In this document: positions 24,327-35,166 of the stretch, piece after piece
Numbering within the stretch: position 1 is the stretch's first letter
Layout: each line of letters begins with the position of its first letter
Assembly: GCA_031277685.1 (NCBI GenBank)
Contig: JAITLV010000131.1
Coordinates: 1-64,000 of the forward strand
Direction of reading: 5' to 3'
DNA length: 64,000 bases
Origin: Sphingobacterium sp.
GTDB taxonomy: Bacteria; Bacteroidota; Bacteroidia; Sphingobacteriales; Sphingobacteriaceae
Notes under the pieces: model-generated
Told to the model about the DNA's origin: nothing
Seen by the model: the letters and a program-made list of their open reading frames with translations, nothing else
Databases searched by the model: none
Program-made: the position numbers and the translations under genes

Positions 24327-26198
24327 TTAATATCCTGGATTCTGAATTAGCTTGGTATTTCTATTTATTTCATCACGATGTAAAGAGGTAAAATACATCT
24401 TATCATTCCAGTTTCTATTTTCAATTCCCGGATCAATATTACTCACAACATACTTATAATTGTAGTTGTTTGGATCAAATTTATACAATGTTACTTTCTG
24501 ATTATCTTTCAATGTTCCTGTAATATTGATAATATTGGCCTTACGTCCTATTGTTTCCGCAGCGATCATCCAGCGTCTTACATCAAAGAACCGATGTTCT
24601 TCATAGGCCAATTCGATCCTGCGCTCATTGCGATAGCGGCTTTTGAGTGCAGTCCCTGTTTCCTCAATTGCCGGCATACCTGCTCTAAACCGAATTCTAT
24701 TTAACCAAATTTTGGCTTCGGCATCTTCGCCTAGTTCAATACAGGCTTCCACATAATTTAGTACAGCTTCAGTATAACGTAACATCGGCCAAGGAATACG
24801 CTGTCTTGTATTCTGATCCTCCTGTGCCGGATCAGGATCAACAAATTTACGCATATAATATCCCGTCCTTGAACCATTCCAATCTTCAACTGGGCTCTTT
24901 CTAGTGTCTAAGCCAAAATGTGTAACTTTTTCACCTTTCTCGTTAATAATTTCATATTGACCGGTCTGAATCTGATTACTTGGATCTCGCTTTGTCACAT
25001 CAGCTGTCCTTGGTTTCCAATCAGCGCCGTCATATAGAATTGTCGCCTTTAATCGGGGATCCCGCTTTTGATAGGGAGCCGCAGCCATTGCCGAATTTGA
25101 CCATTCAAATTTCTGACCTTTATCAGTTTCATAGTCATCGACAAGCAATTGTATTGGTGTATTACCGGCCCAGTTATGATAACCGTTGGGACCATTGTCA
25201 CGCCCTACCCAGCCACCACGTTCGTCTTTTTCATCAACAAAATAACGACCTAAGATCATGTCCTTTGAAGCAGTAGCATCTGCCATTTTACTTCCTCCCC
25301 CAAGGGATAAGGACATATAATTTGCACTTCCTTCTTCAGCAGACACAGCCTTTGTCAAATCCAGCTTGTACGCAAAGTCTGCACGGTTCAAAACAGCTTT
25401 TGCCGCTTCTTTTGCTTTTCTCCAACGCTCAACTTGACTACCACTGGTATACATCAGATATTCCGGTTTTGTATACCCTTTCAAAAGTGCAGATTTTGCA
25501 CCAGCTCTGTTAGCATCATGAAGGTCACTCGCAGCATACAGTAATACGCGAGATTTCAGTGCTAATGCGGCAGTTTCACTGGCTCGCCCCTTAGCCGTTT
25601 TTAGATCTTTTAGCAGTAAACTCGCACTATCTAGATCTTTGACAATAGCCTCGACACATTCTGCATAGGTATTTCTTGGGACCATAAAATCTTTATCATT
25701 TAATGTGTAGATTTTATTATCTATTGGAACAGCACCGTAAAAACGCAAAAGCTGCTGATAATAATAACCACGCAAGAAATAAGCTTCTCCCAATATTCTA
25801 TTGGCTTTTTCTTGATCAAATTTGGCCTGCTTTAAATTCGAAATAGCAATATTGGTAGCCCGAATTCGCGCATACATACGTCCGTATTCATATGTATCCA
25901 TAATATAACCTTGGTCAGCTGGATTAGACCTGGATTCGGTTACTGTGTTAATTCCGCGATTAGGATGCGTGAACAATGCTTCATCTGTCATCGAAGCCAT
26001 TTCTTGCTCGTAAAAACCGCCAACACCAAAACCATTGTAGATCTCAACAACAAAGGCTTCGGACAATCCGGCATCTGACCAGACCAGTTCTTTGGGGACT
26101 TCGCTCAGGGGCTTTGTATTGACAAAATCGTCGTTGCAAGACTGGAGTCCTGACGATAGCGCAAGCATGAGTAGGGATATATTTACAATTTTTTTCAT
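24327..26198 (-). CDS. SusD/RagB-family outer-membrane lipoprotein
   Basis: From ATG 26198 this is 623 residues. A lipoprotein signal (MKKIVNISLLMLALSSGLQSC) precedes DDFVNTKPLSEVPKELVW, a typical SusD start. TPR-like helices and the C-terminal SusD domain follow (RIPWPMLRYTEAVLNYVEAC, then RNERRIELAYEEHRFFDVRRW), both conserved. SusD proteins sit as lids over their SusC channel and bind glycans, peptides or other nutrients. The gene follows the SusC gene in the same operon, with a 122-base gap. No carbohydrate-degrading enzyme is nearby, so the ligand is not evident. The longer frame to 26243 lacks a signal peptide at its start and was not used. Confidence 0.9.
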   Translation of the reverse strand: MKKIVNISLLMLALSSGLQSCNDDFVNTKPLSEVPKELVWSDAGLSEAFVVEIYNGFGVGGFYEQEMASMTDEALFTHPNRGINTVTESRSNPADQGYIMDTYEYGRMYARIRATNIAISNLKQAKFDQEKANRILGEAYFLRGYYYQQLLRFYGAVPIDNKIYTLNDKDFMVPRNTYAECVEAIVKDLDSASLLLKDLKTAKGRASETAALALKSRVLLYAASDLHDANRAGAKSALLKGYTKPEYLMYTSGSQVERWRKAKEAAKAVLNRADFAYKLDLTKAVSAEEGSANYMSLSLGGGSKMADATASKDMILGRYFVDEKDERGGWVGRDNGPNGYHNWAGNTPIQLLVDDYETDKGQKFEWSNSAMAAAPYQKRDPRLKATILYDGADWKPRTADVTKRDPSNQIQTGQYEIINEKGEKVTHFGLDTRKSPVEDWNGSRTGYYMRKFVDPDPAQEDQNTRQRIPWPMLRYTEAVLNYVEACIELGEDAEAKIWLNRIRFRAGMPAIEETGTALKSRYRNERRIELAYEEHRFFDVRRWMIAAETIGRKANIINITGTLKDNQKVTLYKFDPNNYNYKYVVSNIDPGIENRNWNDKMYFTSLHRDEINRNTKLIQNPGY

Positions 26199-26320
26199 TT
26201 TCTTTTCTGATTTATTATTTTCTGTAATGAAACTATTAAGCATATTTAGCTATACCAGGAGCTCAGAGTTCCCATCGGCATTCGTCATAACACTTATTCG
26301 TTTTCTCAATGCAATAGCTT

Positions 26321-29300
26321 TTAAAAAGATAACAGGACACCTGCATTTAGTAATCTCGCCTGTGGATAATATTGTCCTAATGCATTTACAGCTTCTGGAT
26401 CATACATTTTTATCTTACTCCAGGTGATTAGATTCATGCCGTTTGCGTATACACGCAAAGAACCAATACCAATTTTATTACAAATTGTTGAAGGCAAATT
26501 ATAGCCCAACTCTACATTTTTTAGGCGTAGATAATCCGTACTTCGCATCCAATATGTATTATTGTACGAATAATATTGATTACTACGATCCGTTAAACGT
26601 GGATAAACACTGCTCGGGTTACTTATACTCCAACGCTTATCATAAAATTCTTCTAGAAAATTACCGATAGAACCAGATTCATCAGTACCAACACGAATCT
26701 CCCCACCGGTAGCCCCCTGGAATAAAACAGATAGATCAAAATCTTTATAGCTCAAGCTAAAATTGAATCCACCCTGAAAAGTTGGATCGCTATTTTTGTC
26801 TCTTCTTACTTTATCATCCGGCGTAATTTTTCCATCTCCATTAACATCCTTGTATTTCATATCCCCTGGACGTAAGTCTCCATTTTTCCGGACATCAGAA
26901 CCAACAATGGCGCTATAGTCTAATTTATCATTTTCAATGTCATTTATATCTCGAAATACGCCGTCATAGATGTAATAGATATCTGTTTTGATTGGCTTAC
27001 CCGTACTTTGTTGCCAAGCAGGAGCGCCCGGCGCCTCATCCCAAAAAATGATTTTGTTCTTCGCATAGCCGCCATTGACACCGACAGTGTAACCGAGTTC
27101 ACCTACCTTACCTTTATATCCCAGGTTAAATTCCCAGCCTTTGTTGTCTACTTTACCAATATTTTCAGCTGGTAATGTCATACCTGTACTTTGGGGAACC
27201 GAAGCATTTTTACGCCATAAAATAGAATTTCTTCGGTTTTTGAAGATATCAAATTCGAAATTTAACTTGCCTTGGAGAAATTGAAAGTCAAATCCTAAAT
27301 TGTAATTATTGGCAACTTCCCAAGTCACCATTTCATTTGGGACACGGCTTTCAAACAATGTTTTGGCCAGTTTGTCGTCCACAATATAAGTTCCAAATGA
27401 GTAGGTTGAAAAGTATTGGTATTCTTGTAGTTTATCTTCCCAATAAATATTGTCGTTACCCATTTGACCATAGGATGCACGAACTTTGAAGTAGTTGATA
27501 ACAGGAATATTTTCTTTCCAGAAGTTTTCTTCAGATACGACCCAACCAGCCATTGCTCCTGGGAAAAAACCAAAACGTTCACTCTCTGGGAACATATATG
27601 ACCCATCATAACGCCACAGAAATTCGGCGATATACTTACTTTTGTAATTGTAACCAAAACGACCAAAATAGTTTAAACGCGCTCGCTTCCAGGCCGTCCC
27701 ATCGTTATTCTTCTCTTGTTCTCCACCCGCAAAAAGGTAATCTATACTGTTGGACAGAAAGTAACGTCGGTAAGCACTAAACTTATCGTTATCAATTGTT
27801 TCTCTGTTCACCCCTGCTATTGCATTCACTTGATGATCTCCAAATTTCCGGTCAAAGCTTAAAATCCCGCCTAACAAAATGTTGAGTTGATCTTCGTTGC
27901 TTTGGTTCAGATTTGGATCCGCTGGGCCCCGTCGACCAGCCTGCAACAAAGGTGTTTTGCCGTCAGCTTCATATCCTCCTGGCCAAGAATATAGAGTCCA
28001 AGGCGTGCCCCATGTTTTTTGATTCTTTACATATTTATCTACTGAGGCATTTAATGTCAGTTTAAGACCTTCAACCCAGGGATTTGTAATGTCTACTTGC
28101 CCATTTGTTTGAAAGTAATAACGTTTATCACGGTCATAACCAGTGGCATTTGTTGTAATCACAACAGGATTTTCCCCGTTCTCAATATCGGGACCTGGTT
28201 TCCCATTTGGCCAAATGGCGGGCTGGGTAGGATTTCCACGCATCAGCATCCGGAAGATCGTACCCGCACTTTTTGTTGGAAAATTGCGGTTTTCCTGCCT
28301 TCCTAGAACGCCAAACTGTGTTTTGATATATTGACTTATATTAGCATCTAAATTAATCCGCAAATCATACTGTTTGTAACCGGTTGCAGAATTTTTGTAA
28401 TAAGCATCTTGGTTTTGATAACCCAGCGACAGTAGGTATTTAACATCTTCCGTACCACCATTGACCTGGAGATTATGGCGCTGTTGCGGTGACCAATCTT
28501 TTAAAGTAGATTTATACCAATCTGTATTGGGATGTCCCCAAGGATCCGAACCATCGCTAAACTTTTGGATATCCTCGGGTTTAAAAGGTGCTCCCAATAC
28601 AGTACCATCTTTCTTGGTATAGGAACCTTTATCATTTAATGCAGTTAATGCTGCAGACCATTCATTCACTGGAAGGTTATAAATCTCTAATTCATTGCGG
28701 ATTTCAGCAAACTTCGTAGCATCGGTCAATTGGGGGATTACAGTCGGTTGGGAATATCCCTGATTGAACGTATACGAAAACTGTGGTTTGCCAGTTTTCC
28801 CCCGACGTGTAGTAACAAGGATAACACCATTTGCAGCTCTTGCTCCATAGATCGCTGCTGAAGCATCTTTCAGTACAGAAATATTTTCTATATCTCTGGG
28901 ATTAAGCCGCTCAATTCCACCTTCACGGGCTGGTACACCATCAATTACGACAAGCGGGCTACTATTTCCTAATGTATTTGTACCACGGATCTTGATGGTT
29001 GATCCGTCATTTCCGGGCTCTGCACTACCATTCGTTGCAATTACACCAGGAATTCTTCCCGTCATCGCATTCGAGATATTCAACGCAGGAGACTGAGCAA
29101 GATCACTCCCCTTCACTGTAGCCACTGCACCTGTAACCGTTTCCTTTCGTTGTTTACCATAACCAACCACAACGACCTCATCGAGACTGGATTGGGAATT
29201 CAATAAGGTGACATCAATAGCTCCTCGGCCTTTGACCACTTCGTCCATTGACTGCTTACCAACCATACGAAAATTGACGGTTCCATTGGCTGGAACTTTT

Positions 29301-29557
29301 TCCAATTTGTAACGGCCTTCATTGTCTGTTTTGGTCACCAAATTAGTACCATTGACAGAAACAGTTACACCAGAAATAGGCATTCCTGTTTCATCCCGTA
29401 CAATACCGGTGATACTTAATTCTTGTTGAAAGAGATTTCCGTAGCTTGTGACAGTCACTGCATCCGCAGCTTGGGGATTTAGTGCTACTATAGAACACAG
29501 AGATCCAGTCCAAAATGCTCTCTTCCATTGATTGGAGAAATAATGGCAATTAATCAT
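26321..29557 (-). CDS. SusC/RagA-family TonB-linked outer-membrane transporter
   Basis: This 1078-residue protein has a signal peptide, then a carboxypeptidase-D-like beta-sandwich (about residues 50-125; ITGIVRDETGMPISGVTVSV, GTNLVTKTDNEGRYKL). The SusC signature DEVVVVGYGKQ near 128, the TonB plug (about 130-245; SSPLVVIDGVPAREG, SVLKDASAAIYGARAANGVI) and the barrel to the C-terminal LLSF follow. It partners the SusD protein encoded next and imports an oligomeric nutrient using TonB energy. With no hydrolase, regulator or sigma/anti-sigma pair beside it, the substrate is open; peptide transport is as possible as glycan. Confidence 0.92.
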   Translation of the reverse strand: MINCHYFSNQWKRAFWTGSLCSIVALNPQAADAVTVTSYGNLFQQELSITGIVRDETGMPISGVTVSVNGTNLVTKTDNEGRYKLEKVPANGTVNFRMVGKQSMDEVVKGRGAIDVTLLNSQSSLDEVVVVGYGKQRKETVTGAVATVKGSDLAQSPALNISNAMTGRIPGVIATNGSAEPGNDGSTIKIRGTNTLGNSSPLVVIDGVPAREGGIERLNPRDIENISVLKDASAAIYGARAANGVILVTTRRGKTGKPQFSYTFNQGYSQPTVIPQLTDATKFAEIRNELEIYNLPVNEWSAALTALNDKGSYTKKDGTVLGAPFKPEDIQKFSDGSDPWGHPNTDWYKSTLKDWSPQQRHNLQVNGGTEDVKYLLSLGYQNQDAYYKNSATGYKQYDLRINLDANISQYIKTQFGVLGRQENRNFPTKSAGTIFRMLMRGNPTQPAIWPNGKPGPDIENGENPVVITTNATGYDRDKRYYFQTNGQVDITNPWVEGLKLTLNASVDKYVKNQKTWGTPWTLYSWPGGYEADGKTPLLQAGRRGPADPNLNQSNEDQLNILLGGILSFDRKFGDHQVNAIAGVNRETIDNDKFSAYRRYFLSNSIDYLFAGGEQEKNNDGTAWKRARLNYFGRFGYNYKSKYIAEFLWRYDGSYMFPESERFGFFPGAMAGWVVSEENFWKENIPVINYFKVRASYGQMGNDNIYWEDKLQEYQYFSTYSFGTYIVDDKLAKTLFESRVPNEMVTWEVANNYNLGFDFQFLQGKLNFEFDIFKNRRNSILWRKNASVPQSTGMTLPAENIGKVDNKGWEFNLGYKGKVGELGYTVGVNGGYAKNKIIFWDEAPGAPAWQQSTGKPIKTDIYYIYDGVFRDINDIENDKLDYSAIVGSDVRKNGDLRPGDMKYKDVNGDGKITPDDKVRRDKNSDPTFQGGFNFSLSYKDFDLSVLFQGATGGEIRVGTDESGSIGNFLEEFYDKRWSISNPSSVYPRLTDRSNQYYSYNNTYWMRSTDYLRLKNVELGYNLPSTICNKIGIGSLRVYANGMNLITWSKIKMYDPEAVNALGQYYPQARLLNAGVLLSF

Positions 29558-30077
29558 AGAAACTGTTTAATGGTTTAAATTGTATGTTTATTAGTTATTT
29601 ATTTGCTTACACAAGATTATTGGTTTAGGATCTTGTTAAAGGCGGTTTATAATTGATTTTCTATAATATGAAAATACAAAAATAAATAAACAATGCAAGT
29701 GTTATTTTAACACCATTTATACATTTATACATAAAAGGCTTTATGTCAATAAATTAATAAAAAAAACAGCTATACATAACATTCCCATTTCATTCCAAAT
29801 CATGGAGATTGTGTTTAGTCGAAAAGATTCGTTTTATTATTGTATCCTTATCCCCAAGACTCAACAAAATATCGTTAAAATACATACCCTCAGAAGATTT
29901 TACTAAAAATAGAACGGTTTTATTTCTACAAAACAACACCTAATATTTTCAGGATAATGGCGATCAAATTATATTTAAAGGCGTACTTTTACAACGAAAT
30001 AATACTACTTGTTAATTCCAGTAGTTAAGCGTGATAAAAACATAGAAAATATAGTTTTCTCAAAATCGTTCATAACA
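29558..30077. promoter_or_regulatory. SusC upstream region with possible promoter and palindrome
   Basis: This 520-base stretch has no gene. On the minus strand TATTTTTG (29684-29677) fits the -7 consensus 120 bases before the SusC start, without a good -33. The palindrome GTGTTA-TTT-TAACAC (29699-29713) lies just upstream of it and could be an operator. A 34-codon plus-strand ORF at 29812 was judged chance. Confidence 0.35.
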
Positions 30078-30617
30078 ATGAATATACATATTAGGCAAGC
30101 CAGGCCAGATGATGCTCCGACAGTCTTTGCTCTTGTCCAGAAAGCATTTGAACAGGAAGAACACAGTGATCATCAGGAACAATTTCTCGTTGAAAAACTA
30201 TGTCTTTCAACGGGATTTATTCCTGAACTCTCGCTAGTAGCAGAACTTGATCATAAACTTGTCGGATATATCTTACTGACAAAAATCAAAATTGTAAATG
30301 AAAACAGCAAAACGAGTTACACTTCTTTAGCTTTAGCCCCGATTGCAGTATCGCCCGAATTCCAGGGAAAAGCAATTGGAAGTAAATTAATAGCGGAAGC
30401 ACACCGAATTGCTGAGCAACTTCAATTTGGATCTATTATCGTATTGGGACATGCAGATTATTATCCAAAATTTGGCTATAAAAAAATGATTGAATATGGT
30501 ATTAAAATGCCTTTTGATGCGCCCAATGAAAATTGTATGCTTATTGAACTTCGCCAAGGAGCGTTAGCGGGCGTTAGTGGAACTGTTAGCTATCCAAAGG
30601 AGTTTGGAATACAATAA
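30078..30617 (+). CDS. GNAT-family N-acetyltransferase
   Basis: From ATG 30078 (MNIHIRQARPDDAPT) the protein has 179 residues; the ORF continues upstream to 30009 but that part does not look like GNAT sequence. The acetyl-CoA motif A is visible as SPEFQGKAIGSKLIAEA near residue 94, preceded by LALAPIAV. GHADYYPKFGYKKM near 130 matches the YhbS-like branch, where an N-terminal amine of unknown substrate is acetylated. It faces the polysaccharide deacetylase gene across a shared terminator. Confidence 0.88.
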   Translation: MNIHIRQARPDDAPTVFALVQKAFEQEEHSDHQEQFLVEKLCLSTGFIPELSLVAELDHKLVGYILLTKIKIVNENSKTSYTSLALAPIAVSPEFQGKAIGSKLIAEAHRIAEQLQFGSIIVLGHADYYPKFGYKKMIEYGIKMPFDAPNENCMLIELRQGALAGVSGTVSYPKEFGIQ

Positions 30618-30623
30618 AATACA

Positions 30624-30660
30624 GCTCAACTGCAATTATTAAAATAGTTACAGTTGAGCC
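30624..30660. terminator. Bidirectional terminator between convergent genes
   Basis: Arms GCTCAACTG (30624-30632) and CAGTTGAGC (30651-30659) are perfect. TTCTTATTT follows on the plus strand and AATTTTATT-like sequence on the minus strand. It serves the GNAT gene and the deacetylase gene. Confidence 0.7.
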
Positions 30661-30667
30661 TTCTTAT

Positions 30668-31615
30668 TTAGTATTTAATGGGATAGTCTTGCATAAATTC
30701 AAATTGGTAGCCATCTTTTTTTAGTGCATCTATCAATGTAGACAACTGTTCTTGGCCTTTTTTCGTTTGGAACATATCATCATGCATTAAAAAAACGACA
30801 TTATTAGGTACCATTGAACTTTTATTGTTCATAAAATTGTGTATATGGGACAATGTGGCCTCCTGACTGTGTACTGGAATACCAGTTAAGCTATTTAAAC
30901 GCCATTCCACATCCCAACCAAAAATGCGATAACCATTTTTATGCAGCATATCAGCTGTAGTCGAACCACTTTTCAAATCAATTTTACGAGTATCATCATA
31001 CATCCAGATATTTCTGCCCGGGAGCCTAACGATTTTATGTTTGAGATTAAGATCTTTCTCATTTTTTTCAAAATCAGCAAAAGCCTTTTCTGCATTACTA
31101 TAAAATCGTGAATATTGGTTATTGGCATGTGTATAACTGTGGTTATAACAGGCGATCAGCGGATTGTTTTCATATTTTTCCAAGTCCCGTTTTCTACCCT
31201 TGCTCATATTGGCATGTTTACCAATTAAAAATACACTTACCTTTATATTTTTCTCTTTTGCAAGAGAATCTATTGCGGCACTCCCTATTAGAGGTCCATC
31301 ATCAAACGTCAAATAAATGTGTTTGGGATGTGAATCAAATGCGCGACGTAACGAATCTTTTAGATTTCGTTTTTGTTGTTTGACAGGAATAGGATGCAAA
31401 CTATCTACCGTGAAATGGATTTGATTTTTCTGAAGAGAATCCCACCTGTTTAAAAGAATTGGAACTCTTTCTTTCTCGACTAATTTTTCATTTAACGTAT
31501 CCCTGCCGTCTTCTTTCCCTCGCCCCAAGACCTTATTTGAGAAATCTTTACATGACACATGCCCAAAGATTACACTACCTGTTAACAATGTAATCAACAA
31601 CCTTCTACACTTCAT
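30668..31615 (-). CDS. Polysaccharide deacetylase-family lipoprotein
   Basis: This 315-residue protein has a signal peptide with a possible lipobox ending in C22 (HVSC). The NodB-homology domain starts near residue 98: YLTFDDGP (103-109) holds the catalytic Asp pair, and NHSYTHAN (about 158-165) holds the metal-binding His residues. LPGRNIWMYDD matches motif 3 (RxPGG-like), GWDVEWR motif 4, and LMHDD motif 5. These enzymes remove N-acetyl groups from chitin, peptidoglycan or exopolysaccharide. It is probably anchored at the inner or outer membrane. The neighbouring genes do not define its substrate. Confidence 0.88.
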   Translation of the reverse strand: MKCRRLLITLLTGSVIFGHVSCKDFSNKVLGRGKEDGRDTLNEKLVEKERVPILLNRWDSLQKNQIHFTVDSLHPIPVKQQKRNLKDSLRRAFDSHPKHIYLTFDDGPLIGSAAIDSLAKEKNIKVSVFLIGKHANMSKGRKRDLEKYENNPLIACYNHSYTHANNQYSRFYSNAEKAFADFEKNEKDLNLKHKIVRLPGRNIWMYDDTRKIDLKSGSTTADMLHKNGYRIFGWDVEWRLNSLTGIPVHSQEATLSHIHNFMNNKSSMVPNNVVFLMHDDMFQTKKGQEQLSTLIDALKKDGYQFEFMQDYPIKY

Positions 31616-31811
31616 ATCTATATGAATAACTTAAGTGATTTTTTTTCCTGTCAAAAATACTACAAATACCTACTTAAAAAGTATAATATTTTATAAATCC
31701 CTATTTTCCGGGATAAATAGCTACAAAAATCAATAAAATATTTGACTACCAGGTTTATTATTTAAGCTAATACAGCATAAAATAGGGTTTCAATTCTACT
31801 ATTGTAACAGA

Positions 31812-32561
31812 CTATTTCTTCTTAAAGAGCAGCGACCTGTTATATTCGAAGTTCATCCGGGCGATATTTAGGACAGATATTCCCTGTGGACATTCAACTT
31901 CACATGCTTCTGTATTTGAACAGTGACCAAAAGACTCAACATCCATTTGCGTAACCATATTGATTACGCGTTGACTTCGTTCTTCCCTCCCTTGCGGAAG
32001 TAGCGCCATATGGGTGATTTTTGCGGAGGTAAATAAAGCCGCACTTCCATTTTTGCAAGTAGCAACACAGGCTCCGCATCCGATACACGCTGCGGAATCA
32101 AAAGCCTCTTCTGCGATTTCATGTGAGATTGGAATTACCGTAGCATCTGGTGCCTGCCCTGTATTGATAGATACAAAGCCACCAAGAGAAATAATTCGGT
32201 CAAAAGCAGATCTATCCACTTTTAAGTCTTTTTTTATCGGAAACGCTGACGAACGAAATGGTTCAATCACAATAGTATCGTGATCATTAAACGAACGGAG
32301 ATGCAACTGGCAGGTCGTTGTATTTTTCAATGGACCATGAGCTATACCATCAATCATAACACCACATTGGCCACAAATCCCCTCCCTACAATCATGATCA
32401 AATTCAACAGGCTCCTCTCCTTTTAAAATAAGTTGTTCATTCAGCGTATCCAACATTTCCAGAAAAGACATATGCGGATTAAGATCTTGGAGATCATAGG
32501 CGATCAGTTTTCCTTCTGATAGACGATCCCGCTGCCGCCAAATTTTAAGATGTAGATCCAT
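31812..32561 (-). CDS. sdhB: Succinate dehydrogenase/fumarate reductase iron-sulfur subunit
   Basis: This 249-residue protein has an N-terminal 2Fe-2S plant-ferredoxin domain (CREGICGQCG near residue 59, with a further Cys at CQLH) and C-terminal 4Fe-4S and 3Fe-4S motifs (CIGCGACVATCKNG near 157; CSNTEACEVECPQG near 212). It passes electrons between the flavin subunit and the cytochrome b subunit. It is the last gene of the porin-DASS-sdhCAB operon and starts 11 bases after sdhA. The direction, succinate oxidation or fumarate reduction, cannot be read from this subunit. Confidence 0.95.
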   Translation of the reverse strand: MDLHLKIWRQRDRLSEGKLIAYDLQDLNPHMSFLEMLDTLNEQLILKGEEPVEFDHDCREGICGQCGVMIDGIAHGPLKNTTTCQLHLRSFNDHDTIVIEPFRSSAFPIKKDLKVDRSAFDRIISLGGFVSINTGQAPDATVIPISHEIAEEAFDSAACIGCGACVATCKNGSAALFTSAKITHMALLPQGREERSQRVINMVTQMDVESFGHCSNTEACEVECPQGISVLNIARMNFEYNRSLLFKKK

Positions 32562-32572
32562 AATTATTCATT

Positions 32573-34489
32573 TTATTTGTAGCTCCTTATTGTGGGTTGT
32601 ATTTCTTCAAAAGTTAATGGCTCTTTAATCAATTCTGGTTCTGCTTCTTCTCCTTTCCAGGCCCAGGCAGAAATAAATTGAAATTCAGCATCATTCCGTA
32701 GTGCCTCTCCGTCTGCTGTTTGGTATTCTTCTCTAAAATGCGCTCCACAGGATTCTTCTCGTGTCAATGCATCATAACACATTAATTCACCAATTTCAAA
32801 ATAGTCAGCCACACGTCCGGCCTTCTCTAGTTCGCTATTCAGTGAATTTGATTGTCCGCTCACCATGACATTACTGTAAAATTCTTCCCGAAGCTTCCTG
32901 ATTTCCTTTATGGCATGTTTCAGTCCCTCTTCGTTCCTAGCCAGGCCACAGTAATCATACAATAATTTCCCAAGAGTCTTGTGAAAATGATCGACAGTTT
33001 TATTCCCTTTGATAAGTAATAAATCTTCAATTTGCTTTTTGACAGCTGATTCTGCTTTTTCAAATGCTAGGTCATCCGTCGATATCTTTCCGGTGTGAAT
33101 TTCGTTAGCAAGATAATTGGCAATGGTGTAAGGCGCAATAAAATAACCATCCACAGAGGCTTGAAGCAAAGAATTTGCACCAAGACGATTTGCTCCATGG
33201 TCAGCAAAATTGGCTTCACCTAACGCAAATAAACCAGGTAAAGTTGTCATCAATTCATAATCTACCCATAGTCCCCCCATCGAAAAATGTGCCGAGGGTG
33301 AAATCATCATTGGCTCGGAATATGCATTATATCCAGTTATCTTATGATACATATCAAATAAATTACCATATTTTTCTTCGATTTTGGCCTTTCCCTGTTC
33401 TTTGATTGCTTTAGCAAAATCAAGATAAACCGCATTTTTTAAAGGACCAATACCAAATCCAGCATCAATACGCTCCTTCGCCGCTCTTGAAGATATATCT
33501 CTTGGGGCAAGATTCCCAAATGCAGGATAGCGTCGTTCCAGATAATAATCCCTATCTTCTTCTGGAATATCATGGGGTGCTCTTTTTTCATCCTGTTTTA
33601 ACGGAACCCAAATTCGGCCATCATTGCGTAGCGATTCTGACATTAAAGTCAACTTAGATTGATAATCCCCCGATTGAGGCAAAGAAGTCGGATGCACTTG
33701 AATCCAGCTGGGAGACGCCATTAATGCTCCTTTTTTGTGTGCTCGCCAAATTGCAGATCCATTGCAACCCATTGCCAACGTGGATAAATAATAGATTTTA
33801 CCATAACCACCCGTGGCAAGTATAACAGCATGTGCCGCATGTCTTTCAATTTCACCGGTATCTAAATTACGTACAATAACGCCGCGCGCCTTGCCATCAA
33901 TCACCACGATATCGAGCATTTCATGTCGAGAAAAGAGTTCAACCGTCTTTTTGCCTACTTGCCGCATTAAAGCCTGATAAGCGCCTAATAGTAGCTGCTG
34001 TCCCGTCTGTCCCCTCGCATAGAATGTACGGCTTACTTGGACCCCACCAAAGGAACGGTTGTTCAGATATCCGCCGTATTCCCGTCCAAAGGGAACTCCT
34101 TGCGCCACAGCCTGGTCGATCAGATTCAACGAACATTCGGCCATCCGATAGACATTGGCCTCCCGTGCACGAAAATCTCCGCCTTTTAGCGTATCGACAA
34201 ACATACGATAGACACTATCTCCATCATTTTTATAGTTTTTTGCTGCATTGACCCCGCCTTGTGCAGCCACAGAATGTGCTCTTCTCGGGCTATCTTGGAA
34301 ACAAAATGATTTAACCCGATAACCCATTTCGCCCAGTGACGCCGCAATAGAACTTCCTGCTAGTCCTGTTCCAACAACGATAACATCCAATTTCTTACGG
34401 TTGGCGGGATTCACAAGCTTTGCGGTTTTCTTATAGCGTGTCCATTTTTCTTCCAAAGGTCCCGCTGGTATTTTTGAATTTAAAGTCAT
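32573..34489 (-). CDS. sdhA: Succinate dehydrogenase/fumarate reductase flavoprotein subunit
   Basis: Starting at ATG 34489, just after AAAGGCGAAGAG, this is 638 residues. The frame open to 34570 is a read-through of the sdhC end. The Rossmann FAD motif [12 protein letters not shown] lies near residue 38, the covalent-FAD His is in [12 protein letters not shown] near 72, and the active-site regions include [11 protein letters not shown] and [12 protein letters not shown]. It oxidises succinate to fumarate on the cytoplasmic face and belongs to the b558-type complex of Bacteroidota, together with the cytochrome b gene 10 bases upstream and sdhB downstream. Confidence 0.95.
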   Translation of the reverse strand: MTLNSKIPAGPLEEKWTRYKKTAKLVNPANRKKLDVIVVGTGLAGSSIAASLGEMGYRVKSFCFQDSPRRAHSVAAQGGVNAAKNYKNDGDSVYRMFVDTLKGGDFRAREANVYRMAECSLNLIDQAVAQGVPFGREYGGYLNNRSFGGVQVSRTFYARGQTGQQLLLGAYQALMRQVGKKTVELFSRHEMLDIVVIDGKARGVIVRNLDTGEIERHAAHAVILATGGYGKIYYLSTLAMGCNGSAIWRAHKKGALMASPSWIQVHPTSLPQSGDYQSKLTLMSESLRNDGRIWVPLKQDEKRAPHDIPEEDRDYYLERRYPAFGNLAPRDISSRAAKERIDAGFGIGPLKNAVYLDFAKAIKEQGKAKIEEKYGNLFDMYHKITGYNAYSEPMMISPSAHFSMGGLWVDYELMTTLPGLFALGEANFADHGANRLGANSLLQASVDGYFIAPYTIANYLANEIHTGKISTDDLAFEKAESAVKKQIEDLLLIKGNKTVDHFHKTLGKLLYDYCGLARNEEGLKHAIKEIRKLREEFYSNVMVSGQSNSLNSELEKAGRVADYFEIGELMCYDALTREESCGAHFREEYQTADGEALRNDAEFQFISAWAWKGEEAEPELIKEPLTFEEIQPTIRSYK

Positions 34490-34499
34490 CTCTTCGCCT

Positions 34500-35156
34500 T
34501 TAGTTAACAGTAAAAAATATATAAATTGGCATGAGTGCAAAACCGAAACTGATAATAATGGAATAGGCAATACCGATTACCTTAAACCAGCGTACAAACT
34601 TTGGATGATACAATCCAAGAGTCCGAACAGCACTATGAATCCCATGTATCAGATGATAGGATAGGGCCACCATCGAAAAAACATAAATAAGCACATACCA
34701 CCATTGTTGGAACACCGCAACCACAAGTATATAAAGATCTTTGTTTCCTTTCGTATCTAGCGGTGGAGTCCCAAACTTATATACATACCAAAAATTTTGG
34801 AAGTGGATCACCAAAAAAATCAGTATCAAGGTACCGAGTACGCCCATATTCCTGGAATACCATTTACTTGCTCGTCCCCGCCGATCCGATTGATAACTTC
34901 CAGCTGCTTTTCTATTTTTTAGCGTCACAACTATGCCGTCAATAGCATGTAATATGATACTCAGATAAAGTACATAGGAAACAATTTTAATGAGAATATT
35001 TCCTGACAAAAAGTGTGAATAGGCATTAAACTGCAGGTGTGCCTGCTCCTGTGGTAAAAACAATTGCAAGTTTCCAAGAAAATGGATAAGCAAAAAGAAA
35101 GCGAGAAATAATCCCGTCAGACACATGAGCATTTTCTTTGATAATGTCGATAGCAT
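34500..35156 (-). CDS. sdhC: Succinate dehydrogenase cytochrome b558-type subunit
   Basis: From ATG 35156 this is 218 residues with five transmembrane helices. Conserved His residues, likely dihaem ligands, occur in [39 protein letters not shown]. This is the single-polypeptide diheme anchor typical of Bacteroidota, replacing separate SdhC and SdhD. It connects the flavoprotein and Fe-S subunits to menaquinone. The frame upstream to 35180 begins at TTG and overlaps the DASS gene, so ATG 35156 was preferred. Confidence 0.92.
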   Translation of the reverse strand: MLSTLSKKMLMCLTGLFLAFFLLIHFLGNLQLFLPQEQAHLQFNAYSHFLSGNILIKIVSYVLYLSIILHAIDGIVVTLKNRKAAGSYQSDRRGRASKWYSRNMGVLGTLILIFLVIHFQNFWYVYKFGTPPLDTKGNKDLYILVVAVFQQWWYVLIYVFSMVALSYHLIHGIHSAVRTLGLYHPKFVRWFKVIGIAYSIIISFGFALMPIYIFFTVN

Positions 35157-35166
35157 AAGCGCTGTT

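Noticed and set aside
29812..29916. 34-codon ORF in the SusC upstream gap
   Set aside because: Short, without ribosome site or protein-like pattern.
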